Shown: positions 21,659 to 33,410, numbered from the stretch's first letter. The stretch is DNA of 64,000 bases from Silene conica (GCA_029255685.2 CM055319.2:28429568-28493567); one strand, 5' to 3'. The notes: a model not told the origin generated them from the sequence alone. Numbers and translations are program-made.

Positions 21659-23786
21659 TAGGTGAATTCTACACTATAAAGAAGAAATTAAAACATAATA
21701 AGCATACCATCGTTTTGTAAATAGTCTAGCAAAAACAGTTTAATGCGATGACTTTAGCATTTATATAATTGATCTTCCTCAAGAAATATAGAAATGATCC
21801 CAAGACTCAATTTCATTAAATTGATAAGTCAACCTCTTGGCTAATTATACATTTAGAATTCTTGGTCGATAAATTTTTGCAAATTCTATCTTTAGTCCAC
21901 CATAACCACATGATCGTACGAGGGTCATGATGTTGAGGTAAAATAAGTCAACAGCTACTACTTACCCAACGTAGAAGGGGTCATATGGAGAGTAAGGTCT
22001 TATATGCCTGGCGACGAAAAAGGGATTCATAGTAATTTGACTTATAAAAGACTAATCTCAATTTTAGGTTATAGAGGAAGATCCCATCATCTTTAATTTT
22101 AATTCATTTAAGTGAACAAATATCTAGCATGCGAGAATGAATAAACTAAGGTGATGGCTTTAAGGGAAAAACTTGTGACATCTTTATGTCGACACAGACT
22201 AACATACATACTATATGAGTCAATTTTCATGCAATTCAGGTGGTTTGGCTTAGGCGGAAAAATGATACAAAACAAACATGTGAATGAAAAACAAAACGGA
22301 AATAAAGCAAGTCCTAGTGTGGCCTATCCTACCAAAAAGAACAAAAGTACAACTTGGAATCCATTCAGCAATGAATCCTAGAAGCTTGTCTTGTCTTGAT
22401 GTTCATTCTTGGTGATGTAGTGGGAGTGAGCAATCCGATCTCCGTCTTGGTCTTCTTAATTATATTTGAAGAATTACATAATAAAATCCTATTATTACAT
22501 TCTAATTACCAAAAACGTAAAAAAAAATTACACAAGGGAGATTCGAGATCTCATAAATACATCACAAATTATGTTTCCTTCATTACGAAAACATAATTTA
22601 CTAAGGCCACACTAAGTATTACAAAATACAACTGATTGCGAAATTGTAAATAAAATCATTCATTCATTCAACAATATAATATATATAATGCATCATATAT
22701 ACTAATTAAATTAATCTTTCAAGACATAATTCCGTAATTATGTAGAGTAATTTATCCAAACCACCAACTAATGATTTAAATTATGTGATAATTCCGTAAT
22801 TAATCTCATAATTTTAATCAAACAAACATATTCATATTATCGTATAATATGAATTAATCCAACATTATTTTAAACCGTTTTAAAATAATTAGGTATCAAA
22901 ACTAGCGAACTTTTTCACCCAAAAATTACACATTCTCAATATAATGTATAATAAAAAAACACGAAAAGCCCGCGATTTAAAAAGAAAAGCCGAGACAAAA
23001 GAAGAAAGAAAGAAGACAAAAAAAACAACAAAACAGACTTCCAGCGCTTCAAAAACGCTGAACACACAAAGCGTCGCAAATATCCAGAAAAGCGCGGCAA
23101 AATCAAGCTGAAACAGATTTTCTGACGCTTTTTAAAACACTAAACGACACTTATTCAAACGCCAGAAACAGTGAACGACGCTTATACAAAAACGCTGAAA
23201 CTTATTCGCGACACTTTTAAACGCTGATGATCAAACCCGACGCTTTAAAAACTGCTGCAAAACAAAAAACTGTCGCTAACAAAGCGTCAACCCCAAAACG
23301 TCACAAAAATTGCTGTTTCCAGCCCTAAACACGCAAATCTGGTTTTTTTTAAAAAATTTATTTATTTTTCTTTAAAAACACACATGAACTTGAATAACTA
23401 ATGTCGGGTTGCTAATTACGAGATCGATAACCTTCAAAATTCTAATCTTTATTAGACATAATTTTAATCTTAATCATTCAAATTAACCTTTTAAGACGAA
23501 TATCAAGATTATGGTGGGATCGATTATTTAGCAAATTATATAATTCAAGAACATGTGAGACGATTTCCTTTCACGTTTTAATTCAATCCTCATTAAATTA
23601 AAACATCTACAAATTTATTATTTTGTTATTTTAACTGTTTAAGACAACAATAACAATAAATCAAAAAGTAAAACGACGAACAAAAAAAATTTCTCGATTA
23701 GGAAAAAAGACGCACGGCTGTTTTTTTTCTTTAAATTTTCTCAAAACGTTTATGAAAAACATACAAAATAAAATTCGTATGCCTTA
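21659..23786 (-). other. Leader of the decayed copia
   Basis: This is about 2.1 kb between the primer site and gag, without a credible ORF. Most is AT-rich. The part near the primer site holds the GACGCTT repeats listed separately. Confidence 0.6.
22970..23330. repeat. Degenerate GACGCTT...AACGCTGA repeats in the copia leader
   Basis: About ten short copies of ACGCTT, AACGCTG and their inverses (AAGCGTC) occur in 360 bp, in a background otherwise poor in CG. Some are arranged as CGACGCTT, about 8 bp, then AACGCTGA, recurring every 35-40 bp. Several pairs could form short hairpins. Confidence 0.7.
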
Positions 23787-23787
23787 G

Positions 23788-23799
23788 GCTCTGATACCA
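23788..23799 (-). promoter_or_regulatory. Primer binding site, initiator tRNA-Met
   Basis: The minus strand reads TGGTATCAGAGC, two bases inside the 5' LTR of the decayed copia. Confidence 0.9.
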
Positions 23800-23801
23800 C
23801 T

Positions 23802-24746
23802 TGTGGGAAAATATCTGTATATATTCCCAATTCTTTATATGCAGGATTATAACAAATTTATAATGTGTGATTTATAATCATAAACGAAGAACAAGATACA
23901 AAGATTGGGATCAAGAATTAACCTTCTGTCCTTGCAAAGGCCTAAGATCAGATATCAAAACAGATATCCTCCTAATCGTTGCACCCAAGATGTCCTGAGA
24001 AATACCCTTTCCTGAGCTAGAAATTGCAAAATTAACTTTAATTTTGTGTAAGATGAAAGCTAGAGAGAGGAGGGAAGTAGTCGTGTAACTCCTCTCTTTA
24101 AGTGCAGAGTGAATATCCTATTTATAGCTGCAAACAACCTTGCTATTAGACATCAACTAGGATTCCCCAAATCAGTATTTGGTTCTTCCTACAACACTTC
24201 ATAACAACTGAACAACTTAATAATTGTTCAGACCGAAATTCTATCTTTATTGAATCGGTTATATCGCTCTCTCTTATGTAATGTTTTATCTTATAAATAT
24301 CTTATATTTATAATCCACTAATTCAATACAACCTTTTATATTTAATTAAATCATTTAATCTTTATTAAATAATTTCATTACACATAATTAAATATAACAT
24401 TTTATATTTAATTACGAATTAACATTTTAATTCGTCTTAGCTAATATTATTTAATCATTATTAAATAATTATGTCATCATTACATTGACTAACCGTTTAG
24501 TCATATAGGGTATCAATATGATTACATTTTCATCTAATCATATCTCTCAGATTCCATCCTTTAGGTGTGACTCTTAGGGACCAGTTGATTACCGCCATCT
24601 GTATGACAATAACGTCAAACTTTCTAGCAAGCCAACAGTTATTGATAAACGTGAATCAACTGGCTAAAATACAAAGTATACCCTGTGTTCCTTTAAAAGA
24701 TTTATACGTGTTGTCGCACTAGCTGTTGAGGACACTAGCTCCAACA
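23802..24746 (-). repeat. 5' LTR of the decayed copia
   Basis: This 945 bp partner of 15535-16491 has the same ends; it differs by scattered substitutions and the shorter AG run. The duplication ataaa follows at 24747-24751. Confidence 0.95.
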
Positions 24747-24751
24747 ATAAA

Positions 24752-25460
24752 ACCCTTCCCCAAACCAAACCGCGCAATGTCCCCATTGTGCACTAGCATG
24801 AGGAAAGGTTATGAAAAAAAGAAATGCGAGAAAGAAAACCAAGGAAAAATGGAAAGAACTCACCGGATTTTTAAGCGCAATGGAAACCTCTCCAAACCAG
24901 CGTAAGCTTAGGAGGTTTCGGTGGCCAGTAGTGCCACTCTAAGGACCTGAAAAAGGATAGACGAAGAAAAACCTTTTTCGGGGATTAGTGATGTTTTGGA
25001 AGTTTTGAGAAATGAGAAGAAGGAAATTGGAAGTATACAGAATAGATTAAGGAGAGGACGCCCTATTATGCTTGCATGCTTCCCATTACCCTCACGAACA
25101 TCCTGTTACAGCTACATCGGTCGACCGACGATGGTAGTGGTCGACCGACTGTGTGACTGGTTACAGGAACTTCTGGGTTGCAGGGTCTTGGTCGGCCGAC
25201 TGATGGTAGAGATCGGTCGACCACGCTTCCTGTGCAGTGTCCTCTTTCTCGAAATTAACTCGTATCAAACGAGTTAACCTTTCTCAAACCTGTAAAACAT
25301 TAATAATGCGCCCAAAACATGCGCGAAATTCCGGAAAACCAAGTCTAAAAGTCTCAACTAAACAACAAAAGAAAAAATTGTCTAAAACTAATGCAAAAAC
25401 AAAACTAAAAGTCTTGACAAAAAAGAAAATTGTCTTAAAAAACTTTAAATCTTGAAGAAC
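24752..25460 (-). other. 3' non-coding region of Athila-like segment B, proximal part
   Basis: There is no gene. The left end (ttccccaaaccaaacc, then an aatgtcccc...attgtgc block) matches 31030-31070 in segment C, and the rest matches 100-643 in segment A. In B it follows the gag-protease stop directly, so reverse transcriptase, RNase H and integrase are missing between them. Confidence 0.65.
25119..25222. repeat. GTCGAC boxes in segment B non-coding DNA
   Basis: GGTCGACCGAC lies at 25119 and 25139 (20 bp apart), GGTCGGCCGAC at 25190 and GGTCGACC at 25215. Confidence 0.85.
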
Positions 25461-27017
25461 TCATCCGCGGAAGATGCGGAAAATCTCGGACCACGGCTTT
25501 TGGCTATATGCCGTGGTCTCCACTGTGTTTGCTTCAACCATAAAACATGTCTCTACTCCGTCACAAAGCATATGTGACGGGCTGCCTTCTTCGGCCTTAT
25601 TCCGACTCTCCTTCTCCTCCTTGTCGACCTCGTCCAGGTCCTCATCCTCTTTGTAGCTTAAACACCCAAGTCCTCCTCTTGACACGATGGCTTCCACGAC
25701 CTTAGGCACCTCCTCTTGTTTCTTTCGCTTCCCCAAACCGTTATCTGTACAAGGTGAAACAAGAGTGTCCTCCATATTGCTCCCAATCTGGGGCGGAGGT
25801 GTAAAAGCATGAAAAGGTGTAGGCTCTAAAGTGGGAGAAGTGGTGATGACCTCATACTTCTTTTCAGAAGTGATAGCATTACATGTAATGGGGGTCATGG
25901 CGTCCTTCTTCCTATAGGACAGCCCAAAGATAATAGAGTGTTTCCCGACCTTGAAGGTCAAGGTCCCACTTCCCACGTCAATGATCTCACCCGCAGTGTG
26001 TAAGAAGGGTCTCCCTAAGATCATAGGTATATGTGCATGCTCGGGGATGTCCAAAACTACAAAGTCCACAGGGAAGAAAAATCTATCAATGCGCACAAGG
26101 ATGTTTTCCAACACCCCTATGGGTTCCATTGAAGTCCGATCAGCCATTTGTACTGTCATACTAGTAACTGCGCAGGTAGTCATCCCTAACTTCTTAGCCA
26201 CACTTAAGGGCATAACACTAATGCTAGCCCCCAAGTCGCATAGGGACTTCTTGACTGGGAAGGTGCCTATGTTGCAAGGTACAGAAAAACTATCTGGGTC
26301 CTCTAACTTGTGTGGCGCAATGACATGGGACAAAAAACTAGAGGACTCCTCAGTAAGGGCTACCGACTCTACCTTATCTAAAGACCGCTTTCTAGTCAAA
26401 AGCTGTCTCATAAACTTTAAGTATGAGCGTACCTGTTGGACTAATTCTAAGAATGGAACTTGAACATTTAGAGAACGAATAACATCCTTAAATTTGTCGA
26501 AGAATACCTGTTCCTTCGTTGGTAGTAGTCTCTCCGGATAGGGGGGAGTGGAGCTCTTAGCATTTGCAGCTCTCCTCAAGAAATTTGGGGTTTTATCACC
26601 CCGAAACAGGAATTCCCTTAGATTCTCAGGCTTTTCGGGCCTAAAGGAATCCGCCTGTTCAGCATCCTCGGTCGGTCGACCCTCTTCCTCGGTCGGTCGA
26701 CCACTTCCTGGCTTTTCAGAATTTCCAGAAGCTACTGGAATTGCATCTGTGGTCGACCGACTGAAATCAGTGGTCGGTCGACCGTCTGTACTGCTACTCG
26801 CAGTCTGCTTTTTCTGTTTTCCTTTCCCACCAGCCTTATCACCTCCTACTTTCGCCCCACTTCTCAGAGATATTATGTTCAAAGTCTCTTTTTTCTCGTC
26901 CGTCTTGGTCGGAAGTTGACCCAGGACCCGTGTATCATTTTTGCTCGCAATTTGAGCAATCTGGGACTCAAGCATTTTCATACCCGCCTCTCGTGCCTGC
27001 GACTCCTTCTGGACCAA
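25461..27017 (-). CDS. Athila-type gag C-terminus and aspartic protease
   Basis: The open minus-strand frame is about 518 residues. The first part is the gag tail (LPTKTDEKKETLNIISLRSG, the usual Athila L-R-S-G block), then a lysine-rich linker and a stretch of repeated GRPT encoded by GTCGAC boxes. Residues about 235-370 form a retropepsin: CDLGASISVMP holds the catalytic D in the DLGA form usual in this clade, with later ILGRPFLHTAG. An acidic tail ends in SEIFRIFRG at the stop. No reverse transcriptase follows; 3' non-coding DNA starts at once. The frame is the same as gag at 27057, separated by TAA CCA TAA, so it was one gag-protease frame. Confidence 0.8.
   Translation of the reverse strand: MVQKESQAREAGMKMLESQIAQIASKNDTRVLGQLPTKTDEKKETLNIISLRSGAKVGGDKAGGKGKQKKQTASSSTDGRPTTDFSRSTTDAIPVASGNSEKPGSGRPTEEEGRPTEDAEQADSFRPEKPENLREFLFRGDKTPNFLRRAANAKSSTPPYPERLLPTKEQVFFDKFKDVIRSLNVQVPFLELVQQVRSYLKFMRQLLTRKRSLDKVESVALTEESSSFLSHVIAPHKLEDPDSFSVPCNIGTFPVKKSLCDLGASISVMPLSVAKKLGMTTCAVTSMTVQMADRTSMEPIGVLENILVRIDRFFFPVDFVVLDIPEHAHIPMILGRPFLHTAGEIIDVGSGTLTFKVGKHSIIFGLSYRKKDAMTPITCNAITSEKKYEVITTSPTLEPTPFHAFTPPPQIGSNMEDTLVSPCTDNGLGKRKKQEEVPKVVEAIVSRGGLGCLSYKEDEDLDEVDKEEKESRNKAEEGSPSHMLCDGVETCFMVEANTVETTAYSQKPWSEIFRIFRG
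26670..26783. repeat. GTCGAC boxes inside the gag-protease reading frame
   Basis: Boxes start at 26670, 26691, 26751 and 26772, two pairs each 21 bp apart. Because 21 is a multiple of three they stay in frame and encode repeated GRPT or (S)RSTTD peptides. Confidence 0.9.
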
Positions 27018-27056
27018 TCCAATGAGATTATGGATTAAAGCATCCGTATTTTATGG

Positions 27057-28247
27057 TTAGTTTGAAGGTTGTTGTGGGACGAAGGGTGGTTTTTGAAAGT
27101 TTTGTTTATGTGGAGGGATGTAAGCTGAATTTTGTTGTTGAGGTTGTGGGTTGAGGATATTCTGGCTCATCCAACTTAGGTTAGGGTGGATGTTGTTGTT
27201 GTTTGGATCGTAGAAGTTATTTCCGCGATAGTGTTGGAAAGCCGCGCATGTTTCGTTTGGAGATGTGCAGTATTTCGAAACATGACCCTCTCCTCCGCAT
27301 CTTTCACAAGAGAACGGTCCATCAGCAATAACATTTACCTGATAAATCCCACCTTTGCTACTTCCTCCCACCTCAAACTTATCCAACCTTTCCATGAGAG
27401 CCTCTATAGCTGCGACCGAAGATTCGGCCTTTCTCTGATTACCTAGAGAGGTCCCATGTTCCGCCCTATGCACTGTCACATCCTCAATGATTTTGAGACC
27501 CTTGGTCTCCCCAGAGTTATCCTGAAATATTCCATTTACAGCGGCATCAAGATATGCACGATTATCGTCGTACAACCCATTATAGAACTGATTGCAGAGA
27601 AACCATTGTTCGAATCCATGATGGGGAATGGATCGAACAAGTCTCTTGAACCTGTCCCAAGCTTCACTGAAATCTTTTGTAGGCCCTTGTTTAAAACTGG
27701 TGATTTGAGCCCTCAGAGCATTAGTCTTTGACGCGGAATAGTATTTCCGGTAAAAGGCTAATGCTAGTGTATTCCAGTCAGTTACTCCCACAGCTGTGCG
27801 GTCAAGATCCCCGTACAACTCCCTAGCCGAAACTCTCAAAGAAAAGATGAACATGGTCTTGAGTCACCCCTTCTGGAGGTGCGATGGAACACACATAATC
27901 AGTGAAGATTTCTATGTGTTTTGCTGCATCCTCGTTTGCCGCCTCTCCGAATTGGTTTTTCTCCACCATGGAGATGTAAGATGGTTTGGCTTCAAAGGGT
28001 TTTCCCGTGCCAGCAGGTAATTTGAACCCTTGGTAGAGGTCCTTTACCTGAGGCATGGAATGACTTGCGATACTGGCTTCTTCAGTCATTCTTTCTTCTT
28101 GGTTAGGTTTTGGAAAGTGGGTGTTTGTAGGTGTTGTGGGTGAGGGTGGATTATGTGGTGAATGTGGTTGATTTGGTGTGTGAGGGTGATTTGGTGATGG
28201 TGGTTGATCGAAAAGGTTTTCTTGGAATAAAGAAGATGGAGAACCTC
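27057..28247 (-). pseudogene. gag: Athila-type gag, frameshifted and 5'-truncated
   Basis: The minus-strand capsid region reads FSLRVSARELYGDLDRTAVG, WNTLALAFYRKYYSASKTNALR and PHHGFEQWFLCNQFYNGL, the standard gypsy Retrotrans_gag pattern. A CCHC knuckle CERCGGEGHVSKYC follows, then a glutamine/asparagine-rich tail. A frameshift near 27840 joins two frames: 27823-28247 holds a proline-rich N-terminal part with PPSPTTPTNTHFPKP. The frame runs into the LTR of segment C at 28248, so the true start and primer region are lost. It ends at TAA (27057) just before the protease frame. Confidence 0.8.
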
Positions 28248-29497
28248 TGACACCCGTCGTTGAGGGTGCCAAAGATAAGATTTATAAAACCTCAGCTTAA
28301 ACTAGATAGAGTAAGTCAAGGGTCGAACCACAAGGAGACAAGGTTAACAATGTGTGTGAATTTAAAGCTCATTAAAGTAACTAAAAAAGGGGGGTTTTGA
28401 TTGTTTGATTGAAACTAACAACTACGATGATAAAAAGAGGTAAAAACTAAGACAAAGGTAAAAAGATGATTGGGAACTTTGGTTCACCATGGCTAGGGTA
28501 AGTCAAATTGGGGTAAATAATCAAATAACACAATCCCAAGGAACAAAGAATAAACCTTTAGGTCAATATTCTACCCAATCCTTACGGTCTTAGCTAGGGT
28601 TCCTAGAAAAGCACTAAACTTTCGTTCATAGGGCAATTCCAAAATTGTTGTTAAACTAATTCTAACAATCCTTCGATCTAGAAGAATTAGTTCACCAACA
28701 ATAATAGAGATTGGTATTAAGATCATATAACCATAAAAAGCCTAAATTTCGCCATGGTTTCCCTAATTCCCAATCAAGGGGATTAGCTACTCATAATTGT
28801 AAAACTAATACTAATGGATTCAAGAAACAACATGTGAATTAACATAATTAAGAAATAATGATTCAAGAGAGCAAAATATAAATCTGAATAACAATAATAA
28901 CACGGAACGAGAATTGGAATAACGAGAAAGATTGATTGCATAAAACTTACAATCGAACGGAAAACATGAACGAATCTAAAATCGGAGTTCTTCTCCCTAA
29001 GTCTAATGTGTTTTTGTGCTAATGACTACTTAATCTAATAAAACTCCACGAGGTTCTACTAATAGTCTTTCCAATTACATGATTAAGGAAATAAACCGAA
29101 TAAAAGAAGTGAAATAGCGGAGCCCGTGAACCGGTCGACCGACCGGGCACAGTGGTCGGTCGACCACCTTAGCTGTAGGTGAGTCTTCCTGTAACTGCGT
29201 CATGGTCGATCGACCAATTAGGCTGGTCGGTCGACCGTTTCCTGTGTGTTCCAACTTCAGTTTAGTTTGCACGCGTCTCTAGGCTACGAGTTATGATCCT
29301 TGCTTCGTGCATTTCCATGGGACGGCCTCCGGAGGTTGGTTAAGGCTTAGTTTGGCTCACTTCCTCTCATTCCTACATTAAAAACATAGAAACGCCAAAG
29401 TAAAACATTTCGGGAGGAAAGGTAACTAAAAGTTACGAAAATGCATAGAAATGCGTGCTGAAACTATAAATAAAATGTATAGTAAATGCACGTATCA
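28248..29497 (-). repeat. LTR of Athila-like segment C (3' LTR), 1250 bp
   Basis: On the plus strand it starts TGACACCCGTCG and ends GTATCA. It is homologous to the LTR at 12847. Immediately to the right is a polypurine tract on the minus strand (GGTTTGGGGAGATT), so this is the 3' LTR of an element lying to the right. To the left it breaks into the gag of segment B without a primer site, consistent with insertion of C into B. The other side and the second target duplication (acctc would be expected) are not visible. Confidence 0.75.
29133..29236. repeat. Two GTCGAC box pairs in the segment C LTR
   Basis: The starts are 29133/29154 (inverted pair with a 9 nt loop, 12 bp stem) and 29203/29225. 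Confidence 0.9.
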
Positions 29498-31229
29498 AAT
29501 CTCCCCAAACCAAACCTTGCTTGTCCTCAAGCAAGCACTAAGACTCAATTAAAAAGAAAAACTTCTAATCGAACGGATTTCATGCTCAGAGCCAAACAAA
29601 CGCCATGCCTAACCAATTTAATGCAACTTCCAAAGAAAATCAAGCAGATTGCCAAATGCAAACGAATTGACCATGTTGGGATAAGATGCTAAACTTTCGA
29701 CCTTGCAAGACTCATTCAACTTGGACTCTCACGGGTCGCTCCATCACTCAAACAAGCAAAGGGTGAAATATATGTGAAAGACAAGAAGATAAACAAGAAT
29801 ATAGACTCTCACCTATCTACGACCCATAAGAACATGCTTGCAATCTAACATGAACAAAGTCTATATAACCGTACACATGCATTCCAACACTGTAATAACC
29901 ATAACACATGCCGAGGCGATTTGGGATTGTGAGGCTAAAGGTAAGAAAGGGTTAGAGTGAATTTGGGAAATAGGGGTTAAACCGAGCTAATAACCGTCAA
30001 ACCAAACTTCAAAAACTCTTTCGATCACATTTTCAAACAACCAATGCTTAAAAATCATAAGCATGGTATCACAAATCCTTTTCTTTTCTTTCTTTCTTTT
30101 TTTTCATATTTTTTTTCAATGCATAAGAAAGAGCTCCTGTACAGTGCTCGTGGTCGACCGACCATCAATGTCAGTCGGTCGACCACCTCAGATACCAGGC
30201 AGCTTCTGTTTTTCCCATTTCTTTTTTTTTCATTGAGTTTTTTTTTTCTTTCTTTCATTTCTGAACTCAGAATTTTTCGCTTTCTTTTCTTTTTCATCAT
30301 TCCCACACATAATTTTCTTCAATGAAGCACATCCACCAATTAAATCAAAACCGCCCCAACACACCATGTCATTAGCTCAGTTAGGGTAGGCTAATTAAAG
30401 ATGTAGTAAATGGGACGAAAACGCCATTTGGCTATGTGGGGGTTATGGGTCAAACAAGAAAGGGAAGCCTCTACCACATGTGTCAATAAACCACAAACCC
30501 GAATGCATATAGGTATCAAGTAGACAAAGTTCATGCTTATGCAAGTTTATGTGACATGCCTTAGGAGGAGAAACTACTCTCAATCCTAAATGAAATCGGT
30601 CATGAATGTCACCGATTTATTAAGCTCTAAAACTTAGAATTTGAAGTAGCTTGCCAAAAAGAGAGTCAAGTCTAGTTATTTAGCATAATGGCAACAAAAC
30701 TCGTAGACAATGCAAAAGACTAGCTTGAATTTTTTTTTTAAAATGCAAGCCAAGGCAGTTAAGCGAAATATGAGGCATAATCATCATAGTATCCATCCGT
30801 TCCGACTCGACCTATATGCTAAAAGACACGTGCAAGCATTTTTTTTGATTTTTTGGTATAAATGCAAGAAAAGGGAAACAAAGCAAAAACTGAAATGCAT
30901 TAAACGTGTGACAGAAAAAGATGAAATACAGACAGAAAAAGATGAAATACAGCAGATGCAAACACAACAAAAGGAAAAAGACCGAAGAGATAAAAACAAA
31001 TGCAGACTTAACAAAAGGATGCATATACCCTCCCCAAACCAAAACGCACAATGCCCTCATTGTGCTCATCAGCATAAATCCACAGCAGAAAGTTAGGGTT
31101 GGGTAAAGGCAAACAAAAGAAGAAAGAGAAGAAAACTAAAGGAAAAAGAAAGAAACAAAAATCAGCTACTTACAAGATTCATGTACCTCCCCAAACCGAA
31201 CGTCGAAGAGGGGAAGTTTGGGCTTAAAC
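29498..31229 (-). other. 3' non-coding region of segment C with polypurine tract
   Basis: A polypurine tract lies at about 29498-29520 on the minus strand. The remainder has no ORF above chance; T-rich and A-rich tracts lie at 30080-30300 and 30840-31160. It is the reference copy for the matching pieces in segments A and B. Confidence 0.65.
30152..30184. repeat. Inverted GTCGAC box pair
   Basis: The boxes at 30152-30163 and 30174-30184 form a perfect 13 bp stem when the adjacent bases are included. Confidence 0.85.
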
Positions 31230-32487
31230 CTAATCTTCTGGGTCATACTCCAACCCACTAGCTTCCGCTTCTTCCTCCTCCTCCTCCTCGGACCCACTTC
31301 TATCTCCTGAGGCATCTCTAGGTGCCGCCCCGGGTCCCTGGCCGCCTACCTGAGGTGTGTAGAAGAAAGGATGAGTCCAGGGGTTAGCGGGGAGCTTGCC
31401 AATCGAGGCATATTCCGAGTAAATCGGATATTGGACGAGGCAGTCGTCCAATCTCTTGTTGTTGAACTGCCTGCAAATATCTGCCATCATAAATGGAAGG
31501 TACCAGTTATCAGGGACAGCATGTATATCAATGTTTGGCAAGGCAGTGAAATCAGAAGGGTACCCCGTCCCAAGTGCGGCCTGTTAGGTCCTAGGGCCGG
31601 CTCCTCTAGAGCCTCTAGATGTCCCTCCCCTAAGTGGGAGGCGGTAGGAAGGAAGGAGAGATCTAGGTCCGCCCTCTATGTCAGCAAAGGGTAGCATGTG
31701 AGGGGCGTCAGTGATGGGGATGCGATCACTCTGGTGTAAGTATCAATCTTCCAACACCCCTGTCGGTCCACCCAATGCACGAACCTGACATAAGCCATGT
31801 CCATGTAGCGGGAGAGCGGGTGAAGGGCATCCTCAAAACGGAGAAACTGGAGAACAAGGGAGTTAGCCAAACGAGTGACTAACCCACCCCAAACAATGGT
31901 CGTCAAAGAAATCCCCTCCCCTACCGTCACAAAGTGAGAGGCGACCAAGTAAGCAATGTTATAAAACACAAAACCTCTACGCCTAACATTAAGATAACCC
32001 GACAAAATCGAAAGCTCGATTTTGTTGACGTTTTGGGACTCCTTGCGGCCAAAAACAGTGTTGGCCAACAGACGCAGATAGTATCGAGGGGCGGGCAAAT
32101 GAACAGTAATGTTCTTCCTTTTCCTGTCGGGGGAATCAGAAAGACAAGACCAAATGACTTTATATGACTCAGCAGGGTCACCAGTACGACCCTCGGCCCT
32201 TAAACCCAAGAAACCTGCAAATTCACCTAAAGTCAAGGAATATGTGACGTTAAACAACCGAAAAGAATACATTTAAGATCATCCCTTGACTTGTAGGCTT
32301 CAAGGTCAAAACAAAAAGAGGAGAAAAACTCAAAGGTGAGAACGGGATACGTGAACTCAGCCATGGTAACGAGTCTCGAAAGACCCGTACCGTTAAGCAA
32401 GCCCACAACATCCCTATAACACCCCAAAGCAGTGAGCGTCGGCTCGTGCAAAAAGCGAGTCACTGTCACGTGACAGTAAGTCACCAA
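31230..32487 (-). pseudogene. Athila-type extra ORF downstream of integrase (ATHILA ORF-1-like), broken
   Basis: Three minus-strand frames cover one former ORF of about 420 residues: 32233-32487, 31676-32272 and 31230-31541. Typical blocks are TYPVLTFEFFSSF, YSLTLGEFAGFLGL and SRYMDMAYVRFVHWVDR, which I recognise as the Athila ORF-1 / putative plant retrotransposon protein family. The C-terminus is a glutamate-rich tail. In Athila elements this ORF follows integrase and has been called env-like; its true function is unproved. Frameshifts near 32255 and 31600 disable it. Position and strand agree with the integrase at 33710-34525. Confidence 0.7.
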
Positions 32488-32799
32488 ATGCAGGAATCAG
32501 GCCCTTTGGCCCGGGGTGTGAAAAATAACATGTGGATAGTCCGGTAGACTATCCGTGTTTTGTACTGTCATGCCTCCAGAGCCGCTGGCTCATCCCCTTG
32601 CGTTGCTTGACTCGCCTCTCGAACTACTCGCTTCCGAAGTGCGAGACCTCTTGTTTCCTCTAAGGCGTTTTAACATGTTGAATCTGCAAAAATCACAGCA
32701 ACCATTATCAACAACTAGACTTCCTTCAAGAATAACCGCTTTAATTAACAAAAGAAAAGCAGCTAAATTACAAACTCAAAGTCCCTGTAACAGTACTCT

Positions 32800-32973
32800 G
32801 GTCGACCGACCACACTTCGTGGTCGACCGACCAGTTGACAGCGTATGTAGTGCTTCTGGAATTGTTGACTGGTCGACCAACCAATACCACAGGTTGACTG
32901 ACCGATCAACCGAGTAAAAAGTGTTCCTACAAATTACGACTAGTCGCCCGACCTATATTCCAGGTCGACCGAC
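32800..32973. repeat. GTCGAC boxes between integrase and the extra ORF
   Basis: A direct pair lies at 32800 and 32821 (21 bp), with partial boxes at 32871 and 32963. Confidence 0.85.
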
Positions 32974-33410
32974 TTATCGCTGTACCAAATCGAGCATACT
33001 TCGCAGATTTCAACAGCTTTCAAGCAATAAATTGGGGGAAATGCAAAACTAACCCTAACAACACCAAAAATCAAGCAAGAAAGTAAATATAAGGCTAAGA
33101 AACTGAAAGAAGAACAAAAAACTAAACAAACTCTTAAAACAAAGTTAAATCGAAAAAAAAAGTTCACTATTAAATCGGAAAAAAGGACGCCCAAAACTGA
33201 AAGGAAACAAAGAAAGAGAGGAAACATACCTTGTGAAGGAAATAAAGAAGGATCTAGCAGAAAAATCAGGTAGGAAAGAAGAAGGAGAGTGGCTAGGGTT
33301 TTTGGGGGAGTGAGGGAGTCGTTCTAAATTTTTTTTGAAGAGTAATGGAATTGTTTTCAAAGAAAATTAGACTTAAAGAACCCTAAAGCATCCCGGTTTT
33401 CTGCCACCCC

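Larger units (their letters stand above)
15535..24746 (-). mobile_element. Full-length but decayed Ty1/copia retrotransposon, 9212 bp
   Basis: LTRs lie at 15535-16491 and 23802-24746 (957 and 945 bp), with the perfect target duplication ataaa at 15530-15534 and 24747-24751. On the minus strand the order is 5' LTR, iMet primer site, 2 kb leader, gag, pol, polypurine tract, 3' LTR. Gag and pol carry several stops, frameshifts and a deletion, so it is dead. A MULE-type MITE (21100-21649) is inserted just upstream of gag. It is inserted in the 3' non-coding region of Athila-like segment B. Confidence 0.95.

Noticed and set aside
29075..29272. Small frames with GRPT or GRST repeats (also near 136-369, 24996-25277, 30044-30325 and 32555-32917)
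   Set aside because: The peptides are only translations of the GTCGAC boxes in non-coding DNA; the DNA motif, not the peptide, is conserved.
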